A DNA stretch of 17,775 bases from Lachnospiraceae bacterium UBA1066 (GTDB taxonomy: Bacteria; Bacillota; Clostridia; Lachnospirales; Lachnospiraceae). Positions within the stretch are counted from its first letter, which is position 1. Each line of letters opens with the position of its first letter. Location of the stretch: NCBI GenBank assembly GCA_002316215.1, contig DCDB01000294.1, positions 1 through 17,775 on the forward strand, read 5' to 3'. Positions 7,229-14,806 of the stretch are shown here, piece by piece. The notes below the pieces were generated by a model, which saw nothing but the letters and a program-made list of their open reading frames with translations, was not told where the DNA came from and did no database searches. The translations under genes were made by a program, and so were the position numbers.

Positions 7229-7274
7229 TGCATCATATGGATATCAGATGAATGCCTTATCCGAAAGGAGCCTC

Positions 7275-9173
7275 ATGAAAGCTGCCGACTGGAAAATAAA
7301 AGATTGTAAAAAGAAAGCACGCCAGACGCTTAAGAAAGATTATTGGAGGATGGTGGCGGTTTGTTTCATCATAGCGCTCCTTTGCGGCGTACATTCCGCT
7401 TCCGTCAGCCTGGTACTGAAATCTTCCGACTCTCATCTGCTGGATACAGCGGTAAATTCACTGACGGATAAGACCGGAATAACGAACAATGTCGAAGGGA
7501 GCGACGCCATAAATCCTTACAGCGGCGGAGATTCAAGTGCGCTTATTTTACAGATGATCGGAAAACTGACAGATGCGGATCCCAATATCTCCGGGGCGCA
7601 GATTGCCGCTGTACGGACTGCCTATACCGTTCTCAGCGCTTTAATCCCGAATAATTCAGTCCTTTCAAATCTTCTTACGGTCATGAATTCCGTGATCCTG
7701 CGTCAGTTTTCAATTGTAACCATTATACTGACCGTTGTGCTTCTCCTGCGTTTCCTTTACAGCATCTTTATCAGCAATATCCTTCTTGTCGGAGAAAAGC
7801 GGTTCTTTCTTGAAACACGGCTGTATCACGACACGCAGCTTTATTCCATGTTTCATACTTTCCAGGTAGGGCGGGTAAAAAAAGCGGCGAAAGTCATGTT
7901 CCTCAAGTATCTTTTCAATACTCTCTGGTGGCTGACGATCATCGGCGGAGCTGTCAAGCACTATGAATATGCCATGATTCCCTGGCTGCTATCTGAAAAT
8001 CCCGATCTTGACTGGAAAACGGTTCATGCCCTCTCCAAAGAAATGATGAAGGGAAATAAGCTGCACGCCTTTTTCCTGGACTTTTCTTTTATCGGCTGGA
8101 ACCTGCTGAGTGTCATCACTTCCGGTCTTTCTGACTGCTTCTTCGCCGCTCCTTACAGCGTCGGCGCCTGGTCTGAACTCTATATGGTCCTGCGGGCGGA
8201 TTACATCTCTAAAAACGGAAAATACGCAGAATGCTTCTGCGACATTTATCTTACGGAGCGTCCGTCTGACACGCCGGAAAGTGTTTACGGCCTGAAAGGC
8301 GGTTTCGTGCAGCTTGCTTCCGAAATCAAAATCGGTGCAGTAAATACTGTAAAGATTGTAAAAACCGGTGCCGTCAAAGCCGTCGATAATGTCGCGGCTG
8401 ACTTTACGGAGGCTGTAAAACCGGATACCGCTTCAAAGCTTCGTCAGAGCGCTGCAGAAGCAGCAATCGGCAGGACGAAGATGAAGCTGGATATCTATCC
8501 CAGAGAGCTTTCTCCGATTCAGCCGGATGCACGCCTGAAAGAATGGGAGGAACGTCCGATTAACGCCGGCCGCCACTATGGCTTCACGTCCTATATCCTT
8601 CTTTTCTTCATTTTCTCCTTCGTCGGCTGGGTCTGGGAAGTCAGCCTGCATCTTGCCCAGACAGGTGAATTTGCAAACCGCGGTACGCTTTTCGGGCCCT
8701 GGCTGCCAATCTACGGAACGGGCGGTGTCGTTGTACTCCTCTTCTTCCGCAGATGGCTGAGGAATCCTGTTCTTACTTTTGCCGTTTCTTCTATAGCCTG
8801 CACAACAATTGAATACTTTACATCGCTTGCCATTTCCCTGACGAGCCACGTCATGTACTGGGACTATACCGGCATGTTCATGAATTTCCAGGGACGCATC
8901 TGCCTTGCCGGCGCAATTGCTTTCGGAATCGGCAGCATGGGCTTTATCTACTTTATCGCCCCGCGTCTTGACGACTGGCTGATTCTCAGGATTCCGATGA
9001 AGGCCCGCGTCGCCGCCTGTGCGCTTCTTCTGGCTCTTTTCGGCTGTGACGCCGTATATTCACATTTTCATCCGAATATAGGAAAGGGCATCACGGATAC
9101 AGCCTGCATCCTTTCACCGGATGATTTTGTGGAAAATGCAGGAAAGTCCATTTCCGGTTATTTAAAACCGTAA
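7275..9173 (+). CDS. DUF975 membrane protein fused to a CmpB-type (ABC transporter type IV-like) domain
   Basis: A 632-residue membrane protein. The N-terminal part looks like DUF975: a short basic lead (ADWKIKDCKKKARQTLKKDYW) before the first membrane helix, several further helices to about residue 290, and the LTERPSD-type segment. A polar linker of about 130 residues follows. From about residue 435 to 575 (YGFTSYILLFFIFSFVGWVWEV, then NRGTLFGPWLPIYGTGG) it matches the family called putative ABC-transporter type IV or CmpB. No ATPase domain or adjacent ATPase gene is seen, so transport is not shown. The ATG at 7275 has AAAGGAG just upstream (a short 4-base spacing); earlier in-frame starts lack a ribosome site. 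Function unknown. Confidence 0.8.
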   Translation: MKAADWKIKDCKKKARQTLKKDYWRMVAVCFIIALLCGVHSASVSLVLKSSDSHLLDTAVNSLTDKTGITNNVEGSDAINPYSGGDSSALILQMIGKLTDADPNISGAQIAAVRTAYTVLSALIPNNSVLSNLLTVMNSVILRQFSIVTIILTVVLLLRFLYSIFISNILLVGEKRFFLETRLYHDTQLYSMFHTFQVGRVKKAAKVMFLKYLFNTLWWLTIIGGAVKHYEYAMIPWLLSENPDLDWKTVHALSKEMMKGNKLHAFFLDFSFIGWNLLSVITSGLSDCFFAAPYSVGAWSELYMVLRADYISKNGKYAECFCDIYLTERPSDTPESVYGLKGGFVQLASEIKIGAVNTVKIVKTGAVKAVDNVAADFTEAVKPDTASKLRQSAAEAAIGRTKMKLDIYPRELSPIQPDARLKEWEERPINAGRHYGFTSYILLFFIFSFVGWVWEVSLHLAQTGEFANRGTLFGPWLPIYGTGGVVVLLFFRRWLRNPVLTFAVSSIACTTIEYFTSLAISLTSHVMYWDYTGMFMNFQGRICLAGAIAFGIGSMGFIYFIAPRLDDWLILRIPMKARVAACALLLALFGCDAVYSHFHPNIGKGITDTACILSPDDFVENAGKSISGYLKP

Positions 9174-9193
9174 GCGGCAGACAGCCTTTTGGT

Positions 9194-9221
9194 ACCGGCA
9201 TCCGGTTGCAAAACCTTTTTT
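9194..9221 (+). terminator. Possible terminator after the DUF975/CmpB gene
   Basis: A small perfect hairpin ACCGG-CAT-CCGGT (9194-9206) is followed nine bases later by six T residues; an alternative GGTT/AACC hairpin abuts the T run directly. Both stems are short, so termination may be weak. The rest of the 139-base gap shows no feature. Confidence 0.35.
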
Positions 9222-9312
9222 CCTGCAGGCTGCTTTTAGGGCGGTCACGCCTGCACCCTGCCGCAAATTGATTCTGACACAGCAAATTTATTAATTCCAC
9301 GGGAGGTTCATT

Positions 9313-9630
9313 ATGTTTGCAGATCATTCGCTTGACTACATTATTATCGGTTTTCTGGTCGTCGTCATTGTCGCTTTTCTGATCGGAAAGGGGCCCGCCC
9401 TCATGCGCTTCTTCGAAGGAAACCGCCAAAAACCCAAGGATGCTCCGGAATATGACCAGGCCAGGCTTAAAAAAGCTGTATTGATTCTCTGCTTTATTTT
9501 CCTTGCCTGCGAGCTTGTCCTGCTCTTCTTTGACACCGTTCCTTATGTGGCCCTTGTGACCGTTATTATTGAAATCGTTACCTTTATCTGCATCTGCGTT
9601 TATTTTGTCAAACGCGTAAGGATCAAGTAA
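9313..9630 (+). CDS. Small membrane protein of unknown function
   Basis: A 105-residue protein with three hydrophobic segments (about residues 8-25, 53-70 and 75-97) and a basic tail (VKRVRIK). A polar loop of about 25 residues (RFFEGNRQKPKDAPEYDQARLKK) separates the first two. The arrangement of a glycine-rich first helix, a loop containing Tyr-Asp and two closing helices recalls the small DUF3784 proteins of Firmicutes, but this is only a resemblance. A good GGGAGG ribosome site precedes the ATG. It follows the fusion gene by 139 bases and may be a separate unit. Confidence 0.7.
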   Translation: MFADHSLDYIIIGFLVVVIVAFLIGKGPALMRFFEGNRQKPKDAPEYDQARLKKAVLILCFIFLACELVLLFFDTVPYVALVTVIIEIVTFICICVYFVKRVRIK

Positions 9631-9730
9631 GGCAGGCTGAAAACTGCCGGACGCGGAAGCACGGCCGGCCGCATAAAGGTCCGGAGAAATATGCAGTGAC
9701 CGGGCGGACGCATATTCGTCAACTAAGGAT

Positions 9731-9758
9731 TTGACAAACCTCGAAGAGGGTTTATAAT
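9731..9758 (+). promoter_or_regulatory. Near-consensus promoter of ilvE with a palindrome in the spacer
   Basis: Perfect -35 TTGACA (9731-9736), 16-base spacer, perfect -10 TATAAT (9753-9758). The spacer holds the perfect inverted repeat CCTC-GAA-GAGG (9739-9749), placed where a repressor could block RNA polymerase. The start codon lies about 30 bases downstream of the -10. Confidence 0.8.
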
Positions 9759-9789
9759 AAAATGAAATATTTTCGAGGAGGAAAAGGAT

Positions 9790-10818
9790 ATGGGTGTGAA
9801 GAAACAGGACATCGACTGGGGCTCCATCGGCTTCAGCTATATCAAAACAGACAAAAGGTATGTCTCGAACTATAAAAACGGCGCATGGGATGAGGGAGCG
9901 CTTATTGATGATGATATGATCTGCATATCTGAATGCGCCGGCGTCCTTCAGTACTCACAGTCCGTATTTGAAGGCCAGAAGGCCTATACGAATGTAAATG
10001 GCGAGATTGTCATTTTCCGTCCGGACCAAAACGGTATCCGTCTGGAAAATTCCGCAAAAAGGCTTGAAATCCCGGTTTTCCCGAAAGAGCGTTTTGTAGA
10101 AGCCGTCAAAGAAGTGGTTAAGGCAAATGAATCCTGGGTACCGCCCTACGGCACAGGTGCATCTTTGTATATCCGCCCGTATATTTTCGCAACAGGCCCG
10201 GTCATCGGCGTCAAACCTTCTGATGAGTATCAGTTCCGGATCCTGACGACTCCGGTAGGCGCTTATTTTAAAAACGGACCCGTTCCCCTTACCATCCAGA
10301 TTGCGGATTTTGACCGTGCGGCACCGCGCGGCACAGGTCATATCAAGGCCGGCCTTAATTATGCCATGAGCCTGCATGCCATCGTAGAAGCCCATAAAAA
10401 AGGCTTTGATGAAAATCTCTATCCGGATTCCGCAACGCGTACCAAAGTCGAAGAGACGGGCGGCGCCAACATCATTTTCATAAAGGGAAATAAATTTGTC
10501 ACCGTCAAATCGCCGTCTATCCTGCCGTCCATCACACGCAAATCCCTTGAATTCGTTGCCGGTCACTATCTCGGAATGGAAGTCGAGGAACGCGAGATCC
10601 CGCTTACCGAGCTTCCGGAATTTGACGAAGCCGGTCTCTGCGGTACTGCCGCTGTCATTTCTCCTGTCGGAAAGATCGTAAACGGGGATACAGAAATCTG
10701 TTTCCCGAGCGGCATGAAAGAAATGGGCCCGAAGATCAAAAAGTTGTACAGCACGCTTATCGATATCCAGCTGGGACGTGTGGAAGCTCCCGAGGGATGG
10801 ATCTGCCGCGTTGAATAA
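9790..10818 (+). CDS. ilvE: Branched-chain amino acid aminotransferase
   Basis: A 342-residue fold-type IV PLP aminotransferase, the expected length for the long (BCAT-type) bacterial enzymes. It transfers the amino group between glutamate and the keto acids of leucine, isoleucine and valine, the last step of their synthesis. The PLP-binding lysine is predicted as K186 in GTGHIKAGLNYA. Other family signatures are the YSQSVFEGQKAY segment near residue 57, SLYIRPYIFATGP near 125 and ETGGANIIF near 224. A GAGGAGG ribosome site stands before the ATG. The gene has its own promoter and ends in a strong terminator, so it is probably a one-gene unit, with no other ilv or leu genes in the window. Confidence 0.95.
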   Translation: MGVKKQDIDWGSIGFSYIKTDKRYVSNYKNGAWDEGALIDDDMICISECAGVLQYSQSVFEGQKAYTNVNGEIVIFRPDQNGIRLENSAKRLEIPVFPKERFVEAVKEVVKANESWVPPYGTGASLYIRPYIFATGPVIGVKPSDEYQFRILTTPVGAYFKNGPVPLTIQIADFDRAAPRGTGHIKAGLNYAMSLHAIVEAHKKGFDENLYPDSATRTKVEETGGANIIFIKGNKFVTVKSPSILPSITRKSLEFVAGHYLGMEVEEREIPLTELPEFDEAGLCGTAAVISPVGKIVNGDTEICFPSGMKEMGPKIKKLYSTLIDIQLGRVEAPEGWICRVE

Positions 10819-10858
10819 CTCATGAATACCATACGCAAGTAACAAGATAAAATAAAAG

Positions 10859-10898
10859 CGGGATGATACCGGATAAATTCGGTATCATCCCGTTTTTT
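10859..10898. terminator. Strong two-way terminator between ilvE and the convergent operon
   Basis: A perfect 13-bp stem CGGGATGATACCG/CGGTATCATCCCG with an eight-base loop is followed by six T on the plus strand. On the minus strand it is followed by CTTTTATTTTATC, so it can also end the operon coming from the other side. Confidence 0.95.
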
Positions 10899-10905
10899 CT
10901 GCTTT

Positions 10906-11163
10906 TTACTGCTTCTGCTCTTCTGCCGCCGCCTGCCCGAAAAGGTCTTCGGTCTCGTGGATAATCTGCATATCCTCAGCGCTCAGTTTCATGTTGTAAT
11001 GGTAGGAGGTTCCGTCTGCCGCCTGGACGCGGAGATCAAAAACAGTTCCTTCTCCGATGGCTGCAGGATAAATCCTCTGGGCAAAAGGAAGCAGTCTTGG
11101 ATGATTTTTCGAAAAGCGCTCCCAAAGTCCTTTAATTTTTAAAAGATGCAATGGATTAAACAT
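10906..11163 (-). CDS. Small protein of unknown function
   Basis: An 85-residue soluble-looking protein starting MFNPLHLLKIKGLWERF, with a proline-rich bend, a strand-rich middle (TVFDLRVQAADG) and an acidic, Gln/Ala-rich tail. I recognise no motif. The start has a TGAGG site and lies 9 bases after the aldolase stop, so it is the last gene of that operon and its stop is just before the two-way terminator. A role linked to the aldolase or purine genes cannot be read from the sequence. Confidence 0.65.
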   Translation of the reverse strand: MFNPLHLLKIKGLWERFSKNHPRLLPFAQRIYPAAIGEGTVFDLRVQAADGTSYHYNMKLSAEDMQIIHETEDLFGQAAAEEQKQ

Positions 11164-11172
11164 TTTTATGCC

Positions 11173-12006
11173 TCACTGATTTTTAAATAATTTTATTTTC
11201 TCTGCTGCCGACACTTTGACAGAATGGACTTCATACGGCAGTATTTCCGTCATAAAGGAAACCCCGTCGTTCAGCGCCTGGATGACGCCCTGGCAGCAGG
11301 CTATGTTAATATCGGTAAAGATGTTGATCTTGCAGATGCCTCCTGCAATGGCTTTCGTAAAGTCGCGGTCTGAAAGCCCGGATCCGCCATGAAGCACCAG
11401 AGGTATCCCTGTGGCCTCCGAAATAGCCCGTATGCGTTCGAAATCAACCTTAGGCTTGAACTTATAGGCCCCGTGCGCCGTCCCGGCCGCTATAGCCAGA
11501 GCATCCACTTTCGTACGCGAAACATACTCGGCTGCCTGGTCAGGGAGCGTGTAATAATCGGTCGGACCGTTTTCACCGATTTCCGACGCATCCGGGATAT
11601 GGCCAAGCTCTGCTTCAACAGAAACATTCATCCTGTGGGCTTCCGCCGTAAGGGCCGATACCCTTTCAACATTATTTTCAAACGCATCCATCGAGCAGTC
11701 AAAATTCACAGACGTAAATCCCAGCTTTACGGCTTCCATACAGGATTCAGCAGAAAGACCGTGATCAAAATGAACTGCGACCGGTATATTTGCCTTTTTC
11801 GCCATGACGAGAGCAAAAGAAGCGAATTCATCCAGCGGGCAGAGCTGCAGCTGGCTTTCCTCTATTCCCAGAATAACAGGAGCCTTCTGTTCCTCAGCAG
11901 CCTCGATAATGGCCCGCGCCATTTCTGCTGTTACAGCGTTAAAATGTCCTACCGCGTATTTCTTCTCCATTGCAGGCAGAAGCAACTCTTTTAGGTTGAC
12001 CAGCAT
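11173..12006 (-). CDS. Class II (zinc) ketose-bisphosphate aldolase
   Basis: A 277-residue TIM-barrel aldolase of the Fba/GatY/KbaY family. Zinc ligands and catalytic residues are visible: VHFDHG with D81 and H82, the AELG glutamate near 133, H178 in GTAHGAY, H206 in LHGGSGL and the KINIFTD phosphate-site segment at 226-232. It would split fructose-, tagatose- or a similar bisphosphate into dihydroxyacetone phosphate and an aldehyde; the specificity is not decided by these motifs. The ATG at 12006 has a perfect AAGGAGGTG site 5 bases upstream; a longer frame to 12084 runs back into the preceding gene and is not used. It starts 17 bases after the formyltransferase stop, so it is in the same operon. 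Confidence 0.9.
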   Translation of the reverse strand: MLVNLKELLLPAMEKKYAVGHFNAVTAEMARAIIEAAEEQKAPVILGIEESQLQLCPLDEFASFALVMAKKANIPVAVHFDHGLSAESCMEAVKLGFTSVNFDCSMDAFENNVERVSALTAEAHRMNVSVEAELGHIPDASEIGENGPTDYYTLPDQAAEYVSRTKVDALAIAAGTAHGAYKFKPKVDFERIRAISEATGIPLVLHGGSGLSDRDFTKAIAGGICKINIFTDINIACCQGVIQALNDGVSFMTEILPYEVHSVKVSAAEKIKLFKNQ

Positions 12007-12023
12007 AAACGCACCTCCTTGAA

Positions 12024-13202
12024 TTAATGGTGGAACAGGCGTATTCCTGTGAAGGCCATTGCCATATGATATTTGTTGCAGCATTCGATAACCGCGTCAT
12101 CTCTCACGGAACCGCCGGGCTCGGCGACGTACTTCACGCCGCTCTTTCTGGCACGCTCGATATTATCTGAAAACGGGAAGAAAGCGTCCGATCCGAGCGA
12201 AACGTCCGAGGCCTGATCCAGCCACGCACGTTTCTCTTCTTCTGTAAAGACTTCCGGTTTTTCTTTAAATACTTTCTGCCAGGCACCGTCCGCAAGGACA
12301 TCCATGTATTCATTTCCAATATAAACGTCAATGGCATTGTCACGATCCGGTCTTTTGATGCCGTCAACAAACTGAAGCTCCAGTACCTTCGGGCTCTGAC
12401 GAAGAAGCCAGTTATCCGCCTTATTCCCGGCAAGCCGCACGCAGTGTACACGGGACTGCTGTCCTGCTCCGACGCCGATAGCCTGCCCGTCTTTTGCATA
12501 GCAGACCGAATTGGACTGCGTGTATTTCAGCGTTATGAGGGAAATAATAAGATCCCGCTTTGCAGCATCCGGAAGTTCTTTATTTTCCGTAACGACATCA
12601 GCCAGAAGCGCCTCGTCAATCACCAGCTCATTGCGTCCCTGTTCAAACGTAATTCCAAAAACATCCTTATGTTCAAGCTTCCCCGGCTCATAGGACGGAT
12701 CGATTTCGATAACCGTGTACTTTCCGTCTTTCTTCTGCTTTAAAAGCTCCAGCGCCTCATCCGTATATCCCGGTGCAATCACGCCGTCCGAAACCTCTCT
12801 TTTAATAATCTTAGCCGTCGACGCATCGCAGATATCCGACAGAGATATAAAATCACCGAAAGAGCTCATACGGTCTGCGCCTCTGGCTCTTGCATAAGCG
12901 CAGGCAAGAGGAGAAAGTTCTTCCATATCATCCACGAAATAGATCTTTTTCAGAGTGTCGGAAAGCGGTATGCCGACAGCCGCGCCCGCAGGCGAAACAT
13001 GCTTAAAAGAAGCCGCCGCCGGAAGCCCTGTTGCCTTTTTCAGATCCCGCACAAGCTGCCAGCCGTTTAGGGCATCCATAAAATTTATATAACCGGCCTT
13101 TCCGTTTTTCACCTCAAGCGGAAGATCACGCCCGTCATTCACAAAAATGCGTGAAGGTTTCTGGTTCGGATTGCATCCGTATTTCAATTCAAGATCTTTC
13201 AT
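12024..13202 (-). CDS. Stand-alone AICAR formyltransferase (second half of PurH)
   Basis: A 392-residue protein equal to the transformylase domain of PurH: it adds a formyl group from 10-formyltetrahydrofolate to AICAR, giving FAICAR. It begins KYGCNPNQKPS, the junction where this domain starts in full PurH, and contains the catalytic Lys-His pair in SFKHVSPAG (K67, H68), the GAGQQSRV stretch, DAFFPFSDN and the closing EPGGSVRDD with AFTGIRLFHH. The N-terminal IMP cyclohydrolase (MGS-like) domain is absent, and a PurO-type enzyme upstream supplies that step. The ATG at 13202 has AAAGGAG seven bases upstream; the in-frame extension to 13283 has no good ribosome site and no family similarity. 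Confidence 0.92.
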   Translation of the reverse strand: MKDLELKYGCNPNQKPSRIFVNDGRDLPLEVKNGKAGYINFMDALNGWQLVRDLKKATGLPAAASFKHVSPAGAAVGIPLSDTLKKIYFVDDMEELSPLACAYARARGADRMSSFGDFISLSDICDASTAKIIKREVSDGVIAPGYTDEALELLKQKKDGKYTVIEIDPSYEPGKLEHKDVFGITFEQGRNELVIDEALLADVVTENKELPDAAKRDLIISLITLKYTQSNSVCYAKDGQAIGVGAGQQSRVHCVRLAGNKADNWLLRQSPKVLELQFVDGIKRPDRDNAIDVYIGNEYMDVLADGAWQKVFKEKPEVFTEEEKRAWLDQASDVSLGSDAFFPFSDNIERARKSGVKYVAEPGGSVRDDAVIECCNKYHMAMAFTGIRLFHH

Positions 13203-13312
13203 CTGCACACTCCTTTTATCGGCTTTACCGCCTGCACAATTAGTTTTCCTCATGGTAAGACACGCCTCAAGTTTTCGGACCATCCGGAACGCACGATCCC
13301 AAAAATCCCGGC

Positions 13313-14026
13313 TTATTTGTTTTTATTGACAATTTTCGTCTCATACCTGCCTGTCGCAATGTCGATATAACGGACAAACAGGGAAACCTTGTTCTCTTCA
13401 TTCAGGCTGTCCCAGATAAGACCGGTAAATTCTTCAAGGCTGTCAGGAATCTCAACCGGCAGCGGCTCACCTTCAAAACTTGGCAGCGGACTGCCATCAT
13501 CCACATAAGTGCTGATAAAATGTCCGCAGCCTGCAACTGCCGGCGAATAGGAAAATGTATAGCGGTTTACAGATTCCGGATTCCCGTCCGCGCTCTTAAG
13601 AATTGACAGCGCATAGTTAAAATCTTTATCCTGCAAATGGATGATCCCGGAAATCCGCGGCGTATAATTCGGGCCGTCCGGCTCGAATTCACGGCTTCTT
13701 AAAGACTGCTCAAAAGTAAGCTGCCTGTCCATCCCCTCGTAGACCGTATCGGTCTGATCCCCGTTCGTAATAATTGTTTTCGTCCCCAGGACGCGCACAG
13801 GCGCATAGATAATAAGGCTCGGATCTTCCATCCTGGATTCATCAAAAGCCTGCGTCCGAAGACCGCTTCCGTCAGACACGAAAATCCGGTTTCTCGAATT
13901 TACGCTCCGCCCCATGATGAAGTAGGCTGCGGCGGCTTTCGTTCCGTCTTCTGAACGTCCGAGTACGATTCCCCTGCCCGGATAAGATTTCGATTTAAGG
14001 ATATCTCCCAGATTCTGCTTCTTCAA
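13313..14026 (-). CDS. purO: PurO-type IMP cyclohydrolase
   Basis: A 237-residue protein that would close FAICAR to IMP, the last step of purine synthesis. It shows the layout of archaeal PurO (IMP cyclohydrolase-like family): PGRGIVLGRS at 16-25, GRSVNSRNR at 39-47 (PurO has SSRSFPNR), NGDQTDT at 88-94 and YTPRI at 121-125. This fold is unrelated to the PurH N-terminal domain. The start is TTG at 14026, chosen because AAAGGAG lies 8 bases upstream and the frame has no nearby ATG; it begins 3 bases after the stop of the small Xre gene. The stand-alone formyltransferase follows 110 bases downstream, which supports the function. Confidence 0.85.
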   Translation of the reverse strand: MKKQNLGDILKSKSYPGRGIVLGRSEDGTKAAAAYFIMGRSVNSRNRIFVSDGSGLRTQAFDESRMEDPSLIIYAPVRVLGTKTIITNGDQTDTVYEGMDRQLTFEQSLRSREFEPDGPNYTPRISGIIHLQDKDFNYALSILKSADGNPESVNRYTFSYSPAVAGCGHFISTYVDDGSPLPSFEGEPLPVEIPDSLEEFTGLIWDSLNEENKVSLFVRYIDIATGRYETKIVNKNK

Positions 14027-14029
14027 TTT

Positions 14030-14251
14030 TCACTCTCCTTTTCTTCCTTTGCGGAGCGGCAGCTCGATGCATTCGATCGGCATGCCGTAAAGCTCCGAAA
14101 GAGCCAGAAGGTCATGGTATTTTATATCCGTGCCCCCTGTTTCCCAGTTCACTATTGTCTGTTTGTTCCTGTGCAGGGCTTTTGCCGCATCTTCCTGCGT
14201 CATACCTGCATTGACTCTTGCTGCTTTAAGTTTAATCTTTGGTATCGTCAT
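14030..14251 (-). CDS. Small Xre-family helix-turn-helix regulator, first gene of the purO operon
   Basis: A 73-residue DNA-binding protein consisting of little more than one Xre/Cro-type domain: KAARVNAGMTQEDAAKALH, then NKQTIVNWETGGTDIKYHDL as the recognition-helix region, then SELYGMPIECIELP, and a basic tail. The ATG at 14251 has GAGGGG six bases before it; an earlier in-frame ATG at 14278 has none. Its stop lies 3 bases before the purO start, so both are co-translated. Two perfect inverted repeats precede it, one in its predicted promoter spacer, which suggests it represses itself and the purine genes. The ligand or signal, if any, is unknown. Confidence 0.85.
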   Translation of the reverse strand: MTIPKIKLKAARVNAGMTQEDAAKALHRNKQTIVNWETGGTDIKYHDLLALSELYGMPIECIELPLRKGRKGE

Positions 14252-14262
14252 ATTCCACCCCT

Positions 14263-14275
14263 CAAATGGCATTTG
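14263..14275. promoter_or_regulatory. Inverted repeat next to the Xre ribosome site
   Basis: CAAATG-G-CATTTG is a perfect 13-bp palindrome one base upstream of the GAGGGG ribosome site of the small Xre gene. It shares the ATTTGCA word with sites at 14311 and 14354. It is a candidate operator, or could hide the ribosome site in the message; this is inference from position. Confidence 0.5.
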
Positions 14276-14289
14276 CATTCTGTAAAGAC

Positions 14290-14318
14290 ATGGTAATCCA
14301 TTTAAAATGGATTTGCAA
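14290..14318 (-). promoter_or_regulatory. Predicted promoter of the Xre-purO operon with a 19-bp palindrome in the spacer
   Basis: On the minus strand TTGCAA (14313-14318), a 17-base spacer and TACCAT (14290-14295). The perfect inverted repeat AATCCATTT-A-AAATGGATT (14295-14313) spans the spacer exactly, a classic repressor site. The intergenic region to the divergent regulator (14252-14415) also holds three ATTTGCA words at 14271, 14311 and 14354. The match to the -10 consensus is four of six. Confidence 0.65.
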
Positions 14319-14415
14319 GATGAATAACTTCATAATAATGGCCATAAGTATTTATTTGCAGTTCAATTAAAATGTATTATGGTATCAGGTACATTACTTG
14401 GTTGGGAGCATCTGA

Positions 14416-14799
14416 ATGCCTGAAGAAAAAAGCCGCAAAGACATACTGTCCGAAAACCTCAAAAAGTATCTGGATGCCAATGGCTTCACCGAGAAAGAGG
14501 CAGCCCTTAAGATTGGCGTGTGTCCGACGACATTTAACAGCTGGACGCGCAGGATATCCTATCCCCGTGAGTGCAATCTTTCTAAAATGGCTGAATTCTT
14601 TCACATCCCGACTGAAAACTTAACCGAAAGCTCCCTGGTTGCAGATCAGCGGAAACGTTATCTTACAATCGGAGCATCAGATGTACTGAACTATTACGGA
14701 ACAGATAAAACCTTTCAGAAATGGTGCGATCTCGGACTTAAGTTCCGCCGGGAAGGCCGTCTGGAAAGATATTTCTCCGAGCTCATCAAAGAAAAATGA
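14416..14799 (+). CDS. Second Xre-like helix-turn-helix protein, divergent from the purO operon
   Basis: A 127-residue protein. Residues 10-70 form a helix-turn-helix domain (LSENLKKYLDANGFTEKEAA, then CPTTFNSWTRRISYPRECNL and MAEFFHIPTENLTE). Residues 70-127 are a helical, basic C-terminal part (DVLNYYG, KWCDLGLKFRREGR) without a motif I know; it could serve in dimerisation or ligand sensing. GGGAG lies 7 bases before the ATG. A TATTAT at 14375-14380 might be its -10, with only a poor -35. It shares a 164-base control region with the small Xre gene, so the two may cross-regulate. Confidence 0.8.
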   Translation: MPEEKSRKDILSENLKKYLDANGFTEKEAALKIGVCPTTFNSWTRRISYPRECNLSKMAEFFHIPTENLTESSLVADQRKRYLTIGASDVLNYYGTDKTFQKWCDLGLKFRREGRLERYFSELIKEK

Positions 14800-14806
14800 T
14801 CTTTCC

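Noticed and set aside
7200..7274. Upstream TTG start for the DUF975/CmpB protein
   Set aside because: That TTG is part of a predicted -35 box, has no ribosome site, and the ATG at 7275 has AAAGGAG and begins the family-like N-terminus.
9955..10845. A 296-codon open frame on the minus strand opposite ilvE
   Set aside because: It lies entirely over a clear aminotransferase gene, has no family resemblance and crosses toward the ilvE terminator region; long antisense frames arise from the codon bias of the real gene.
11389..11994. A 201-codon plus-strand frame opposite the aldolase
   Set aside because: The minus-strand aldolase has all catalytic motifs and a perfect ribosome site; the antisense product is basic and without domains.
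13203..13283. N-terminal extension of the AICAR formyltransferase
   Set aside because: The upstream ATG lacks a good ribosome site and the extra 27 residues do not resemble the family; the ATG at 13202 has AAAGGAG at the right distance.
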